A stretch of DNA of 64,000 nucleotides from Paenibacillus sp. FSL R5-0341 (GCF_037975235.1 NZ_CP150241.1:930001-994000); one strand, 5' to 3'. Numbered from the stretch's first letter, positions 21,435 through 31,490 are shown. The notes: generated by a model not told the origin, from the sequence alone. Program-made: numbers and translations.

Positions 21435-22259
21435 TTATCCAACTTTTCTTTTACTTTCATGACGCAGTATGCTAAACCGTTTCTCTATCCAGGCAATTAA
21501 TACAAACAAAACGATTCCCAGCAGGGATAACAGCACAATAGCGGCAAACATCGCATCCGTGTTCATGTTGCTGGACATGCGGCGGCTGAAGTATCCGAGA
21601 CCTTTGCTGCCACCAAGCCATTCCCCAATCGTTGCACCAACCACGCAGTACACCACAGACATCTTTAGCCCCGAGAAAAAAGAAGGGAGTGCCAGCGGAA
21701 CCTGGAGTTTGCGAAAAATATCCCACTTGCTGGCACCCATGGTGAGTAGCAGTTCACGCTGCTCCGGATCGCCTTGGCGGAGTCCGTCGTAGGTACTGAC
21801 CACAATGGGGAAGAACGCGATCAGGAACACCACGGCGACTTTGCTCCACAGCGTGTAACCAAACCACAGGATAAATACCGGGGACAGAGCAATCAGCGGG
21901 ATCGTCTGACTGATCACAATGAAGGGATACAAGGCCTTTTCAATCGATCGGTTCATATGCATGCCTGTCGCTAGCATAATACCGGTCATTATGGACAAGC
22001 CAAAACCAACAAGAACCTCCATAAAGGTAGCAGGCAGATGTATGGTCAGCAGCAGATGACGATGCTCAACGAGTGAACCTGCGATGGCCGTTGGTGCAGG
22101 AATGATGAAGGAGGGCACCCATCCCATACGCACAATCGTTTCCCATATCGCCAGTAAAGAGAGCATGAGCAGAATAAACAAACCATATTGGGAAAACCAC
22201 TTCGACATCCACTTCGAGCACCACGTCCGGACGCTGACCTTACCTCTATCGCTTCGCAT
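21435..22259 (-). CDS. thiX: ABC importer permease, thiamine-pyrimidine type
   Basis: The 274-residue permease of the SsuC/TauC/ThiX family has about six helices and the cytoplasmic EAA-like loop ELLLTMGASKWDIFRKLQVPLALPSFFSGLK. The N-terminus is basic and the first helix is YGLFILLMLSLLAIWETIV. The ATG lies 14 bp inside the end of the ATPase gene with GGAGGA upstream, so it is coupled to it. Confidence 0.9.
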   Translation of the reverse strand: MRSDRGKVSVRTWCSKWMSKWFSQYGLFILLMLSLLAIWETIVRMGWVPSFIIPAPTAIAGSLVEHRHLLLTIHLPATFMEVLVGFGLSIMTGIMLATGMHMNRSIEKALYPFIVISQTIPLIALSPVFILWFGYTLWSKVAVVFLIAFFPIVVSTYDGLRQGDPEQRELLLTMGASKWDIFRKLQVPLALPSFFSGLKMSVVYCVVGATIGEWLGGSKGLGYFSRRMSSNMNTDAMFAAIVLLSLLGIVLFVLIAWIEKRFSILRHESKRKVG

Positions 22260-23013
22260 GTAATTGTTCCTCCAGTTGTCGTCTCATCTGCACAAGAGCC
22301 GGTTCGTAGATCATGTCCGAATACCTTGGGCGTGGCAAAGGAACCATCGTTTCCCTCAACTGCTGACCTTGCCCCTCTGGAGTTAATAGAATGATACGAT
22401 CACTTAACAGCAGGGCTTCTTCAATGTCATGTGTAATGAACAGCACGGTTTGTCCAAAGTCCTCCCACAGCTCCAACAACCAGCGATGCATTTCTCGTTT
22501 GGTTAAAGCGTCGAGTGCACCGAAGGGTTCATCCAGCAACATGAGCTGCCCGCCTGTAAGCAAGGTACGCAGCAGTGCCACCCGCTGCCGCATGCCGCCG
22601 GATAACTCATCCGGATAGGCCTGCTCATAACCGGACAAGCCGAACTTTGCCAATCCCGCGATGATATCGGCTCGTAGTTTGTCCTTGTCCTGACGGCCTG
22701 GTGCAAGCTCGGCAGGCAGCATGCAGTTCTCCATGACGGTACGCCAGGATAACAGCAGATCTTTCTGCGGCATATAGGCGACTCGTCCGAGCCGTTGTCC
22801 TTGCGGTACATCAGCAATATCGATGGTGCCGACGGTTGGCTCATACAAGCCTGCGAGCAGCTTGAAGAGTGTGCTTTTACCTGATCCGCTGGAGCCGATG
22901 AGCGAGACAAATTCTCCTTGTTGAACCTGAAGCGACACATTGGCGAGTACGGGTAAATCCTTTTTTTCAGGAAAAGCGAAGCTAACGTTCTCAATGGTTA
23001 CATGGTTGGTCAT
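22246..23013 (-). CDS. thiZ: ABC importer ATPase, thiamine-pyrimidine type
   Basis: The 255-residue ATPase has Walker A GSSGSGKST, Q-loop MPQKDLLLSWRTV, signature LSGGMRQRVALLRTLL, Walker B LMLLDEPFGALDALT and the H-loop FITHDIEEAL. The Q-loop form MPQ-x-D-LL-W is typical of ThiZ/SsuB-like proteins. ATG 23013 follows GGGGTGAGGA; the frame stays open upstream only because it runs into the riboswitch leader. First gene of the operon. Confidence 0.92.
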   Translation of the reverse strand: MTNHVTIENVSFAFPEKKDLPVLANVSLQVQQGEFVSLIGSSGSGKSTLFKLLAGLYEPTVGTIDIADVPQGQRLGRVAYMPQKDLLLSWRTVMENCMLPAELAPGRQDKDKLRADIIAGLAKFGLSGYEQAYPDELSGGMRQRVALLRTLLTGGQLMLLDEPFGALDALTKREMHRWLLELWEDFGQTVLFITHDIEEALLLSDRIILLTPEGQGQQLRETMVPLPRPRYSDMIYEPALVQMRRQLEEQLHAKR

Positions 23014-23080
23014 CTGATCCTCACCCCCTTGATGCCAGACTGCTACAATAACAACGGCATGCTGTACTCTGCAAAAGAAA

Positions 23081-23122
23081 CAAAAAAGACCCACCCATTT
23101 CCGGAGAAATGAGTGGGTCTGT
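23081..23122 (-). terminator. Riboswitch expression-platform terminator
   Basis: On the minus strand AGACCCACTCATTTC pairs with GAAATGGGTGGGTCT around TCCG and is followed by TTTTTTG. It lies between the TPP aptamer and the ATPase start, so TPP binding probably causes premature termination. Confidence 0.9.
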
Positions 23123-23181
23123 AAGTTAAATCCGCAATTTATCTTCACATACATGAAAAAATTCCGCTTACTAAAAGGCCG

Positions 23182-23266
23182 CTCCACTTCCCTCCGCTGG
23201 TATGATCCAGATCAGGTTCAAAGGGTCCGAATAGTTCTATTCGTCTCAGCCGCAGGGCTCCCCTAG
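23182..23266 (-). promoter_or_regulatory. TPP riboswitch (THI element) before thiZXY
   Basis: Read on the minus strand, the aptamer has the conserved core: GGGGAGCC, GGCTGAGAC (CTGAGA at 23249-23244), ACCCTTTGAACCTGATCTGG, ATACCAGCGGAGGGAAGTGG. These are the pyrimidine-sensing and pyrophosphate-sensing helices of the TPP family. It controls the ABC importer operon. Confidence 0.96.
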
Positions 23267-23495
23267 TGCAAAAGTTCAAGATATGCAGTTGTGTGTTCAG
23301 CATATATCACTTGAACATGAACTGTAAAGAGGCAGCATGATGGATTTCTTGAGATGAGCGTGGAGTCACATCCTGGGAGTGAGGTTGTAATCATACAAAT
23401 TTCAGTTGGAAATGATGATTTCATCGACCTGTAATGATTTGTAAAATGAGGATGTTGAATAGAACAAGGAGAGGTTCCAATGAGAAATAAAATAA

Positions 23496-23843
23496 TGGGA
23501 GGCGCTGAATGATCGCATCGAGGGGGCTGAACCCAGCCGGGCCATCCGTAATTTTCGCATTGCTGCGGGTCAAGAAGAGGGAGAGCACTATGGCATGGTA
23601 TTTCAGGACAGTGATGTAGCCAAGTGGATCGAAGCAGCGTCATACCTGCATGGACATGATCACATCAGAGATACGTTTGGTAAAGTTGCCATTCAGCGCG
23701 GACCTTTCATGTATTGCCTTGAAGAAACGGATAACGGTGCAGGATTATATCGTATTCAGTTACCCGCATTAGCGGATTTTGAGGTGAACAGTGGTGGGGG
23801 AGGGACAGCAACAAGATGGAGAGGAGGTGATTCGCGCGGCTGA
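23496..23843 (+). pseudogene. Remnant of a GH127 beta-L-arabinofuranosidase
   Basis: The open frame reads WEALNDRIEGAEPSRAIRNF, then GMVFQDSDVAKWIEAASY, which are the N-terminal landmarks of GH127 enzymes. It passes directly to GKVAIQRGPFMYCLEETDNG, a landmark normally several hundred residues further on. So the barrel is missing through an internal deletion joining near 23645-23670. A TAA stop lies immediately before the first W codon, removing the normal start, and the end runs off into low-complexity Gly-rich sequence. It is a decayed gene, not a working small protein. Recognition is from memory of the family. Confidence 0.7.
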
Positions 23844-23930
23844 AGTTAAAAGGGCAAAATGAAGAACGGCTATAAGTCGTGTAACAGCCTATGAACGTTA
23901 ACGATGAGTCCATATGAGGAGGCCAAGTTC

Positions 23931-26900
23931 ATGAGGTTTAAAATGATGTTGACCGCAGTGTTATCCCTGGCGGCTGCGCTTGTATTTGCTACGGATCAAA
24001 CGTATGCCCACGAGTTGTCCACTGACAAGCTCATTCTCCAGACGGGAAGTCATGGTGAAATCTCTTCCATTAAGATCAAGGGCGATGCTTTTCCGACGGA
24101 ATACGTTATGAATCCAACCGTTGCACCAGAACAAAATACAGCAGACCACCAGTGGCTTGGTGAACTGATGTTCACGTATCGATTGAATGGTGGGGCGTGG
24201 ACCAAAGCCTGGACCAATCTGTCGGCAGATGGTCGGACGATCACGAACTCCGGTAATCAGGTGACGGTGACGTATGCCAATGCATCGAATGCCCAGGGGA
24301 TTCGCAATTTCAAAGTGATCGAGACCTATACCACCCAGACGGATGGATCCATTCTGTGGAAGATTGAAGTGCAGAATACGAGCGGCCAGAAGCTGGAGAT
24401 TGGTGATTTCGGTCTGCCCTTGCCATTCAATGAACAGTGGACTTACGGTGATGCGATATATGAGACACGGGTTGTTACACACTCGTTTGTTGGCAACAAC
24501 AGCTCCTATATTACGGCCAGCCGTCCAAGCGGCATTGGTTCTTATCTGATGCTGATTCCGGATGCAACGACGGGAGCAGGATTCGAGTACCAGGATCGGT
24601 GGCGTAATGAGGAACATCCGGGTAGCAAGTGGGCCTGGAATCCGGCAAATGAAGGCAAATGGATTGAAGGGCTGAACGTCTTCTATATTCATTCCAACGT
24701 GATCAAATCCACCAACCGGGGATATCTGCCAAATACGAGCCTGGTTCTGGAAGCAGGCCAGTCCAAGACATACGGATTCAAGTTCCTGGCTGTTTCGGAC
24801 GAACATGCTGCGAAAAATGCACTGTATAACGCGGGACTTATTGATGTAACCGTAGTTCCAGGCATGATCGTGCCGACCAATCAGAAAGCAAAGGTGGATC
24901 TGCGTACGTCCAAGACCATCACCAAAGTGCAATATGCCAATGGCACGGTTGTACCGTTAAAGGAAAGCAAGCCTGGCGATCATAAAATCTATGAATTGCA
25001 GTTCAGCCAGCTGGGACCCAATAACGTGACTGTGGAATATGATGGTGGCAAAAAAACGGTACTGCAATTCTACGCCATTGATCCCGTCGACAAAGCGTTG
25101 CAGGATCATTCGACCTTTATGGTGGATAAAACCCAGTGGAACCTGCCGGGAGATATCCGGGACAAAGTGTTTGATGACTGGATGATGAATACCAAGTCCA
25201 AGCGCAATGTGTTCAACGGCTACTGGGGTTGGGGAGATGACTGGGGACTGACGCATGGACAGTTTCTGGCTGAAAAGAACACCCTGACACCCGTTGCCCG
25301 GGAAATTCGGGCCGTGGATGATTATCTGGAAACAGCGATCTGGACCAATCTGATGAATGGACATCATGAAGATTATCTGATTCACGATTTTCTGATGCCC
25401 GAGCCGAATACAACACCTACCTACCGTGGATATGCTTATCCACATGTGTATAACACATACTTCAGCATGTATAAAATTGCGGATTTATACCCTGACCTTG
25501 TTACTTACAAGCATGACAAGGAAACTTATCTGCTGCGCGCTTATAACATTTTTAAAGCCCTCTACGAAGGGCCTGTCGCCTACAACTGGAACACCGGGCT
25601 GATGGGAGAATTGACGACTCCGGATATCATTCAGGCTTTGAAAAAAGAAGGATATGACACGGAGGCCAACGATATTATCACGAAAATGAGAACGAAATAC
25701 GGGAATTTCAAGAATACGACGTATCCTTATGGTTCGGAGTATAGCTATGACAATACAGGCGAGGAAGCCGTATACACGCTAGCGAAGCTGCATTCGGATC
25801 AAGTAACAGAGCAGAGTAGAGCATTGGAGATAATGGGCAAAATCAACCTCAAAACCCGTGCTTCCCGTGGACACATGCCGGTGTGGTATTACTACACGGA
25901 CCCGGTAACGATTACCGGGGAGAATTGGTTTAACTTCCAGTACACAACCTCACTGGCCGGATACGCCATGGATGACTGGATTCGGTTCCATGAAGGCACC
26001 AAGCGGGAAGAACAACAGCGCTTGTCCTATGCCGCGAAGATTGCTAACGTAGGGGCCATTAACTCGGGACAGATTAGTGCTGACCCAGACAATTTTGGTG
26101 CAGCTTCCTGGACGTATCAGGCCGAGAAAGGCAACTATGGTACGAATGGAACTGGCGGTGGAGCCAATGTACCGTTATTGAATGGTTGGCGCGGGATGAC
26201 AGGGGAAGCAGACCTGGGCCTGTTCGGCGCATTGCAGACATTGAGTGCAGATATTGCAGTGGACCCGATCTTTGGACTGACAGGTTACGGTGCAGATGTC
26301 ACGCTGACGAATGGGCAATATAACATCACGCCATTAGATGGATTGTTCAAGCGACTTAATCTGATTACTGAAAAGCTATACATTGAACTGAACAAAGACC
26401 AGTATACTGGGGCCAAACTGGCTGTAGCGAAGGATTATGTCTGGCTGGATATGAAGAATCTGACACCAGGCCAGCCACACCAGACGTCCATTACGTTCCA
26501 GGGTTTGAAAACAGGCACATATCTGATCAAGGTGGACGGTCAGGTGAAAGGCAAATTCAATGCCTATCAACCGGTGAACACGTTGAAGGTAGATGCAGGT
26601 ACAGCAGCGTCTTACAGCGTGGAGCTTACGCCTACGACGCCGGATGCCAACGCAGCTCCGGTCGTAGACGTGGGCGCAGATTCCTCCATCACGTTGCCTG
26701 ACAAGATCCGTCTTCAGGGAACGGTTACTGATGATGGACTGCCGAGTGGTCGGTTAACGTTGGCATGGAGTTTGGTCAATGGACCGGCAGGAGCGCAGGT
26801 CTCTTTTGCATCGCCAACTTCAGCGTATACGCAGGCAACCGTTTCGGCTGCTGGTGTGTATACATTCCGTTTAACGGCTAATGATTCGATATTATCGGCA

Positions 26901-27902
26901 AATGACACCGTGCAAGTGATCGTGAATGCTGCACCGCCACTTCCGGAGAAGATGGCACAGTACAATTTTGATGAGAATACAGGCACAGCTGCCGCGGATT
27001 CTTCGGGTAGTGGCAACCATGCGACTGCCAAAGGTACAACTTCCTGGGTAACAGGCAAAAAGAACCGTGCAATTAGTCTATCCGGTACGGATGGTTATGT
27101 GCAATTGCCTGAGGGCATTGTCAGCAGGGCGGATTCTATTACGATTGCAACTTGGGTGAAGGCGAATGCTCTCAGTGATTTTACCCGCATTTTCGATTTT
27201 GGTTCAGGGACGGGAACCTATATGTTCCTGACACCGAAGGTGGGGAGTAATATGAGATTTGCCATCACCACTGGAGGTAATGCCGCAGGCCAGGAGCAAA
27301 CGATTAATGTGCCCGGTCTCCCAGTGGGCGTGTGGAAACATGTGACCGTTACACTGACAGGCAACACGGGAATCATCTACGTGGATGGTGTAGAAGTCGG
27401 GCGGAATAACAATATGACGTTGAAACCGTCCAGTTTGGGTCAGACCAAGAATAACTATATTGGCAAATCACAATACCCTGATCCGTATTTTAACGGACTC
27501 ATCGATGATTTCCGCATCTATAGCCGTGCACTGAGCGCAGCTGAAGTGGCAACCCTTGCATCTAGCACTTCGCTGGCCTTGAATGGGGAGGATGAAGCTG
27601 TTATCCTGCCGGATCTGAGTGAAGAGAACACACCTCAACTGGGCGTTAGTGAAGTGGAAAGTGTGGATGTGACGGCTGTGGTGGGTGAAATACCAACGTT
27701 ACCTGCCGTTGTAACTGTGACGTACAGCGATGGTACAACAAATGACGTTGCAGTGGTCTGGAATGAGATAACGACTGAGCAATTAGCAACGGTGGGCACG
27801 TTCATGGTTGAAGGAGCCGTGGAGGGTACGGAACTGAAGGCGCAAGCGAACGTGACGATCATTGCTGCAACGGGAGAGGAGACAGTGGAGGGTGGAATTT
27901 AG
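23931..27902 (+). CDS. Large secreted multidomain protein (DUF5695-like, PKD, LamG, Ig-like)
   Basis: The 1323-residue exported protein starts with a signal peptide (MRFKMMLTAVLSLAAALVFA, cleavage near QTYA-H). Residues about 30-880 form a large carbohydrate-active-like region that resembles DUF5695: an N-terminal beta-sandwich (TDKLILQTGSHGEISSIKI) followed by an alpha-helical, toroid-like stretch rich in Trp/Tyr (FNGYWGWGDDWGLTHGQF, GEEAVYTLAKLHSD). Then follow a PKD/REJ-like domain (about 906-1000), a LamG/concanavalin-like domain (1005-1200; AQYNFDENTGTAAADSSGSGN, WKHVTVTLTG, FNGLIDDFRIYSRALS) and a bacterial Ig-like domain (1240-1310). ATG 23931 has GAGGAGG eight bases upstream. The glycan substrate is unknown; neighbours suggest plant-polysaccharide use. 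Confidence 0.8.
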   Translation: MRFKMMLTAVLSLAAALVFATDQTYAHELSTDKLILQTGSHGEISSIKIKGDAFPTEYVMNPTVAPEQNTADHQWLGELMFTYRLNGGAWTKAWTNLSADGRTITNSGNQVTVTYANASNAQGIRNFKVIETYTTQTDGSILWKIEVQNTSGQKLEIGDFGLPLPFNEQWTYGDAIYETRVVTHSFVGNNSSYITASRPSGIGSYLMLIPDATTGAGFEYQDRWRNEEHPGSKWAWNPANEGKWIEGLNVFYIHSNVIKSTNRGYLPNTSLVLEAGQSKTYGFKFLAVSDEHAAKNALYNAGLIDVTVVPGMIVPTNQKAKVDLRTSKTITKVQYANGTVVPLKESKPGDHKIYELQFSQLGPNNVTVEYDGGKKTVLQFYAIDPVDKALQDHSTFMVDKTQWNLPGDIRDKVFDDWMMNTKSKRNVFNGYWGWGDDWGLTHGQFLAEKNTLTPVAREIRAVDDYLETAIWTNLMNGHHEDYLIHDFLMPEPNTTPTYRGYAYPHVYNTYFSMYKIADLYPDLVTYKHDKETYLLRAYNIFKALYEGPVAYNWNTGLMGELTTPDIIQALKKEGYDTEANDIITKMRTKYGNFKNTTYPYGSEYSYDNTGEEAVYTLAKLHSDQVTEQSRALEIMGKINLKTRASRGHMPVWYYYTDPVTITGENWFNFQYTTSLAGYAMDDWIRFHEGTKREEQQRLSYAAKIANVGAINSGQISADPDNFGAASWTYQAEKGNYGTNGTGGGANVPLLNGWRGMTGEADLGLFGALQTLSADIAVDPIFGLTGYGADVTLTNGQYNITPLDGLFKRLNLITEKLYIELNKDQYTGAKLAVAKDYVWLDMKNLTPGQPHQTSITFQGLKTGTYLIKVDGQVKGKFNAYQPVNTLKVDAGTAASYSVELTPTTPDANAAPVVDVGADSSITLPDKIRLQGTVTDDGLPSGRLTLAWSLVNGPAGAQVSFASPTSAYTQATVSAAGVYTFRLTANDSILSANDTVQVIVNAAPPLPEKMAQYNFDENTGTAAADSSGSGNHATAKGTTSWVTGKKNRAISLSGTDGYVQLPEGIVSRADSITIATWVKANALSDFTRIFDFGSGTGTYMFLTPKVGSNMRFAITTGGNAAGQEQTINVPGLPVGVWKHVTVTLTGNTGIIYVDGVEVGRNNNMTLKPSSLGQTKNNYIGKSQYPDPYFNGLIDDFRIYSRALSAAEVATLASSTSLALNGEDEAVILPDLSEENTPQLGVSEVESVDVTAVVGEIPTLPAVVTVTYSDGTTNDVAVVWNEITTEQLATVGTFMVEGAVEGTELKAQANVTIIAATGEETVEGGI

Positions 27903-27999
27903 ATGGATGTAGCCGTTAATCGTAACGTAACAGGTACTAGGTAGCATCCCATATTCAACATCTGATAATATCATGCATTATTGCGGATTACACATGAAG

Positions 28000-28066
28000 A
28001 AGCGTCCGATTTGTCCGAAGATATGCGTTGCAGAGCAACGTGATCTCGACCTACCGGGCGCTTTTT
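28000..28066 (+). terminator. Terminator after the large secreted protein gene
   Basis: AAGCGTCCG (28000-28008) pairs with CGGGCGCTT (28055-28063), enclosing an inner hairpin CGTTGC-AGA-GCAACG, and is followed by a T run. It lies between converging genes. Confidence 0.65.
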
Positions 28067-28086
28067 GCTATACAATTTGGACAGAC

Positions 28087-29049
28087 TTATAGCGACTTGG
28101 GTTTGTATTCGGTACCGGTAAATTTGTTGCGGAAGTTGGAGGGTGAGATGCCTTCTTTTTTGGAGAAGCAGGAAGAAAAGTAGGATACATGATTGAAGCC
28201 GATCTCCTCGGCAATGCGAGCGACGGACCAGGCGGTTTGCAGCAGCAGCTTTTTGGCCTGTTCTAGTCTGTAGTGTAGCAGATATTCCATCGGTGTCATG
28301 CCGTAGACCTTCAACATACTTCGGGCCAGATAGTTTGGGTGATAGTTGAGTTCCTTTTGCAGCAAAGGATTGGAGATCGGAAGTGAGTAGTTATGGCGGA
28401 TATATAATTCAATCTTCTCAGCGATGCGAATGGCCGCTACATCGGACAGGGAGGATAGTCCACGATCCAGATGCTGCATGAAATGCTGAAAGCTCGCCTG
28501 TCGTTTCCAGTTTCGCATGGATTGTGGCTCCTGATCAAGCTGTGAAAAGTGTTCCAGCATCTCCATTTCCTTGGGTGAAATTCGCATATGTTTCGGGATG
28601 AAGATGGAGCATACATCGCAATGATTCAGATATGCGCTTTTCTTGTGTGTTTCAATGAGCTGGGCCTGATTCGCCAGACACTCATCCATATCGGAGGCTT
28701 CTTTCCAGCTGCCATAGGTTTGAAAATGAATCCAGAGTAGTTCTGTCTCCGTTTCACATGCAGAACTGCCGTAATGGTGGCCATCAGGCATGAGAATCAA
28801 GGCGTCTCCTTCCTGAAGTCGCCATTCCGTTCCATTCTCGTTGACGGCGAGAGCACCACGGGTAACAACGATGAGATCAAATACACCGATGTCACTGCGG
28901 CTGATATGATATTCACCAGCTTCGTAGTACGCACGTCCACAATCGATAAAATAGGGAATGGGCGGGGTGATGAAGTGAAGTATGGGTGAGTCCAATCCGG
29001 CACCTCCGAACAGGTTGGAATATTTAAAATTCATGTTGGCATCGAGCAT
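28087..29049 (-). CDS. AraC-family transcriptional regulator with cupin sensor
   Basis: The 320-residue regulator has an N-terminal cupin-like effector domain (DLIVVTRGALAVNENGTEWRLQEGDALILMPDGHHYG) and a C-terminal double helix-turn-helix (LQKELNYHPNYLARSMLKVYGMTPMEYLLHYRLEQAKKLLLQTAWSVARIAEEIGFNHVSYFSSCFSKKEGISPSNFR). Such proteins usually activate sugar-use genes. It is transcribed divergently from the sugar importer. The start has no good ribosome binding site; ATG 29049 or a downstream ATG (MNFKYSN) are both possible. Confidence 0.92.
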   Translation of the reverse strand: MLDANMNFKYSNLFGGAGLDSPILHFITPPIPYFIDCGRAYYEAGEYHISRSDIGVFDLIVVTRGALAVNENGTEWRLQEGDALILMPDGHHYGSSACETETELLWIHFQTYGSWKEASDMDECLANQAQLIETHKKSAYLNHCDVCSIFIPKHMRISPKEMEMLEHFSQLDQEPQSMRNWKRQASFQHFMQHLDRGLSSLSDVAAIRIAEKIELYIRHNYSLPISNPLLQKELNYHPNYLARSMLKVYGMTPMEYLLHYRLEQAKKLLLQTAWSVARIAEEIGFNHVSYFSSCFSKKEGISPSNFRNKFTGTEYKPKSL

Positions 29050-29082
29050 TTATTTTTCATGATACAGCAAGTAACATAGAAA

Positions 29083-29096
29083 ATAAAGCGCTTACG
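29083..29096. promoter_or_regulatory. Possible CcpA cre-like site
   Basis: ATAAAGCGCTTACG has the palindromic core AAGCGCTT and matches the core but not the outer bases of the cre consensus. It lies in the divergent promoter region between the AraC regulator and the sugar importer, a sensible place for carbon catabolite control. A weak match. Confidence 0.3.
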
Positions 29097-29152
29097 AAAT
29101 TGGCTTTATCCTTCATTTGATTCATATCACAACCTTGGGAAGGGGATTTTAC

Positions 29153-30472
29153 ATGAAGAAAATGCTGGTTTGGTTAGGGGTATGTATTCTTGCGGTGATG
29201 ACGGTCTTGGGTGGATGCAGTACGACAAAGGAAGCATCCAACGAGTCATCTGGAGGAAACGGAGGAAACGCACAAGGGGGAGCGACCAAACTCATTTTCT
29301 GGACGTTTGTAGATGCGCATCAGAAGTTCTATGAGAGTATGGCAGAGCAATGGAATCAGGAGCATCCAGATCAACAGATTGAATTGGAAGCGACCACGAT
29401 TCCATACGACGATATGCATACCAAGCTGCTGCTTGCATTACAGTCGGGTGTAGGTGCACCGGATCTAGTAGATATTGAGCAGAGCAAATTCCCCAACTTC
29501 ATGAAAGGCGTTCCGCAACTGGTGGATCTGACAGACATGATCAAGCCAGAGCTGGATAACATTGTACAATCCCGTGTTGAGATCTACAGCAAGGAAGGCA
29601 AGTATTACGGTATTGATTATCATGTTGGTGCAACCGTCATGTATTACAACCAGGAGATTTTGGATCAGGCCGGTGTGAATGCGGATGACATCAAGACCTG
29701 GAGTGATTTTGAGCAGGCTGGGAAGCAGGTGCTCGCGAAGACAGGCAAACCGATGATTACATTTGAGGGTAACGGCAACTGGTCCTGGTGGCCAGCCATC
29801 AGTCAACAGAAATCGGATCAGGTGGATGCAGACGGTAATGTGACGGTGAACGCGCCTGTGAATGTGCAGACGATGAAATTTTTCCAACAGATGGTCAAGG
29901 AAGGGGTAGCAGCTGTCGCTCCTGGGGCGGGTCATGATACGGAAGAATACTTCGGTTATATGGACCAAGGCAGTTCGGCGGCGGTATTTATGCCATTCTG
30001 GTTCATGAATCGGTTCACGGACCATATTCCGGATCTGAAAGGGAAAATGATCATTCGTCCAATGCCGGCATGGGAAGAGGGCGGCAACCGTTCAGCAGGT
30101 ATGGGTGGAACGGCAACGTCCATTACGAATCAGTCCGGTGCTGTGGAACTTGCCGAGCAGTTCCTTGCTTATGCGAAACTGTCCAAGGAAGGTAATCTTC
30201 AGATCTGGAAACAGCTTGGATTTGACCCGATCCGTACGGACGTATGGACCGATCCAACCATGAAGGAATCGAACAAATACACGGATTACTTCGGGGATGA
30301 TATCTTCGATACGCTGCTGAGTGTAAAAGACGAGATTGCTCCGGTCAATATTCGGGAGAAGTCACCGGAAGTGTTCGATGCCGTACGTAATAAAGCCATG
30401 CCAGATATTTTCATTAATCTGAAAGATCCTGAACAGGTATTGAATGCTGTGCAGGCTGAATTAACCCGTTGA
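29153..30472 (+). CDS. Sugar ABC importer substrate-binding lipoprotein
   Basis: The 439-residue family 1 extracellular solute-binding protein has a lipoprotein signal ending TVLGGC (Cys22) and a Gly/Asn/Ser-rich linker. It continues KLIFWTFVDAHQKFYESMAEQWNQEHPD and contains YGIDYHVGATVMYYNQEILDQAG, a pattern typical of oligosaccharide-binding proteins. ATG 29153 was chosen for the AAGGGG site before it; the upstream in-frame ATG 29117 would place extra residues before the signal peptide. The permease genes follow; no ATPase gene is nearby, so a shared MsmX-like ATPase is expected. Confidence 0.92.
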   Translation: MKKMLVWLGVCILAVMTVLGGCSTTKEASNESSGGNGGNAQGGATKLIFWTFVDAHQKFYESMAEQWNQEHPDQQIELEATTIPYDDMHTKLLLALQSGVGAPDLVDIEQSKFPNFMKGVPQLVDLTDMIKPELDNIVQSRVEIYSKEGKYYGIDYHVGATVMYYNQEILDQAGVNADDIKTWSDFEQAGKQVLAKTGKPMITFEGNGNWSWWPAISQQKSDQVDADGNVTVNAPVNVQTMKFFQQMVKEGVAAVAPGAGHDTEEYFGYMDQGSSAAVFMPFWFMNRFTDHIPDLKGKMIIRPMPAWEEGGNRSAGMGGTATSITNQSGAVELAEQFLAYAKLSKEGNLQIWKQLGFDPIRTDVWTDPTMKESNKYTDYFGDDIFDTLLSVKDEIAPVNIREKSPEVFDAVRNKAMPDIFINLKDPEQVLNAVQAELTR

Positions 30473-30551
30473 GATAGGAAAGGCTTAAACATCAATTACA
30501 TTTCTTTCATACAGAGTATACGGTTCATTCCAGGTTGGAGGTTGGTCCAAA

Positions 30552-31484
30552 GTGCAGCTGCAAAAGGAAACAACGGTTTCTGTACGCGCCACCAGACGGC
30601 GGAGAGTACGGATGAGTGCTAGAACATGGGCGCCGTATCTGTTTGTACTACCGTTCATTTTGTCTTTTCTCATCTTCTTTGCCTACCCGTTATTTCGAGC
30701 CGGGGTTATGAGTTTCCAGCAGGTGCTCCCCGGAGACGTACAGTTTGTGGGGCTTGAGCATTACGGCAAGCTGTGGAATGCCGATTTTCGGGCAGCACTG
30801 TGGAATAGCACGCGTTACACGTTCTGGACGCTGCTCTTGTTGGTTCCTATCCCACTCGTGCTTGCTGTATTGCTCAATTCAAGTCGCATGATGGCTCGTA
30901 ATGTGTTCCGCTCTGCTCTGTTTATTCCGGCACTGACCTCCGTTGTTGTAGCGGGGGTTGTGTTCCGGCTTATCTTCGGCGAGCTGGATGGTGCGCTGAT
31001 GAATTCCATCCTGAACCTGCTGGGTATTCCGAGCCAGCAATGGTTGTACAGTTCGTCCCTTGCGATGGTCGCACTGGTTGTCCTGGCAGGTTGGCGCTGG
31101 ATCGGGATTAACATGCTGTATTTTCTATCGGCATTGCAGAGCATCCCCAAGGATCTGTATGAAGCGGCAGATATCGATGGAGCGGGTGTGCTGAACAAAT
31201 TCACCAAGATTACCGTGCCGATGCTCAAACCGATCACGATCTATGTGGTGACGATTACTTTGTATGGCGGATATGCCATGTTCACGGAGAGTTATATGCT
31301 CTGGGCAGGCAAACCGTCTCCACAAAATATCGGGTTAACGATGGTGGGGTACATCTACCAACAAGGTTTCCAGTATTTCAATCTGGGATTCGGTGCAGCA
31401 ATTGGCATTACGCTGTTGGTGATTACACTCGTGATCAGCATGCTTCAGCTGACCGTACTCGGCATGTTCAGGAAGGAGGATTAG
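30552..31484 (+). CDS. Sugar ABC importer permease (MalF type)
   Basis: The 310-residue permease has six helices (APYLFVLPFILSFLIFFAYPLF first) and the EAA loop EAADIDGAGVLNKFTKITVPMLKP. The start is GTG 30552 with GGAGG about 11 bp upstream and a basic N-terminus (RATRRRRVR). It pairs with the MalG-type permease encoded six bases downstream. Confidence 0.93.
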   Translation: MQLQKETTVSVRATRRRRVRMSARTWAPYLFVLPFILSFLIFFAYPLFRAGVMSFQQVLPGDVQFVGLEHYGKLWNADFRAALWNSTRYTFWTLLLLVPIPLVLAVLLNSSRMMARNVFRSALFIPALTSVVVAGVVFRLIFGELDGALMNSILNLLGIPSQQWLYSSSLAMVALVVLAGWRWIGINMLYFLSALQSIPKDLYEAADIDGAGVLNKFTKITVPMLKPITIYVVTITLYGGYAMFTESYMLWAGKPSPQNIGLTMVGYIYQQGFQYFNLGFGAAIGITLLVITLVISMLQLTVLGMFRKED

Positions 31485-31490
31485 GACTTG

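Noticed and set aside
23961..25445. Long minus-strand frames over the secreted protein gene
   Set aside because: Antisense shadows of a high-complexity coding region with signal peptide and domains on the plus strand.
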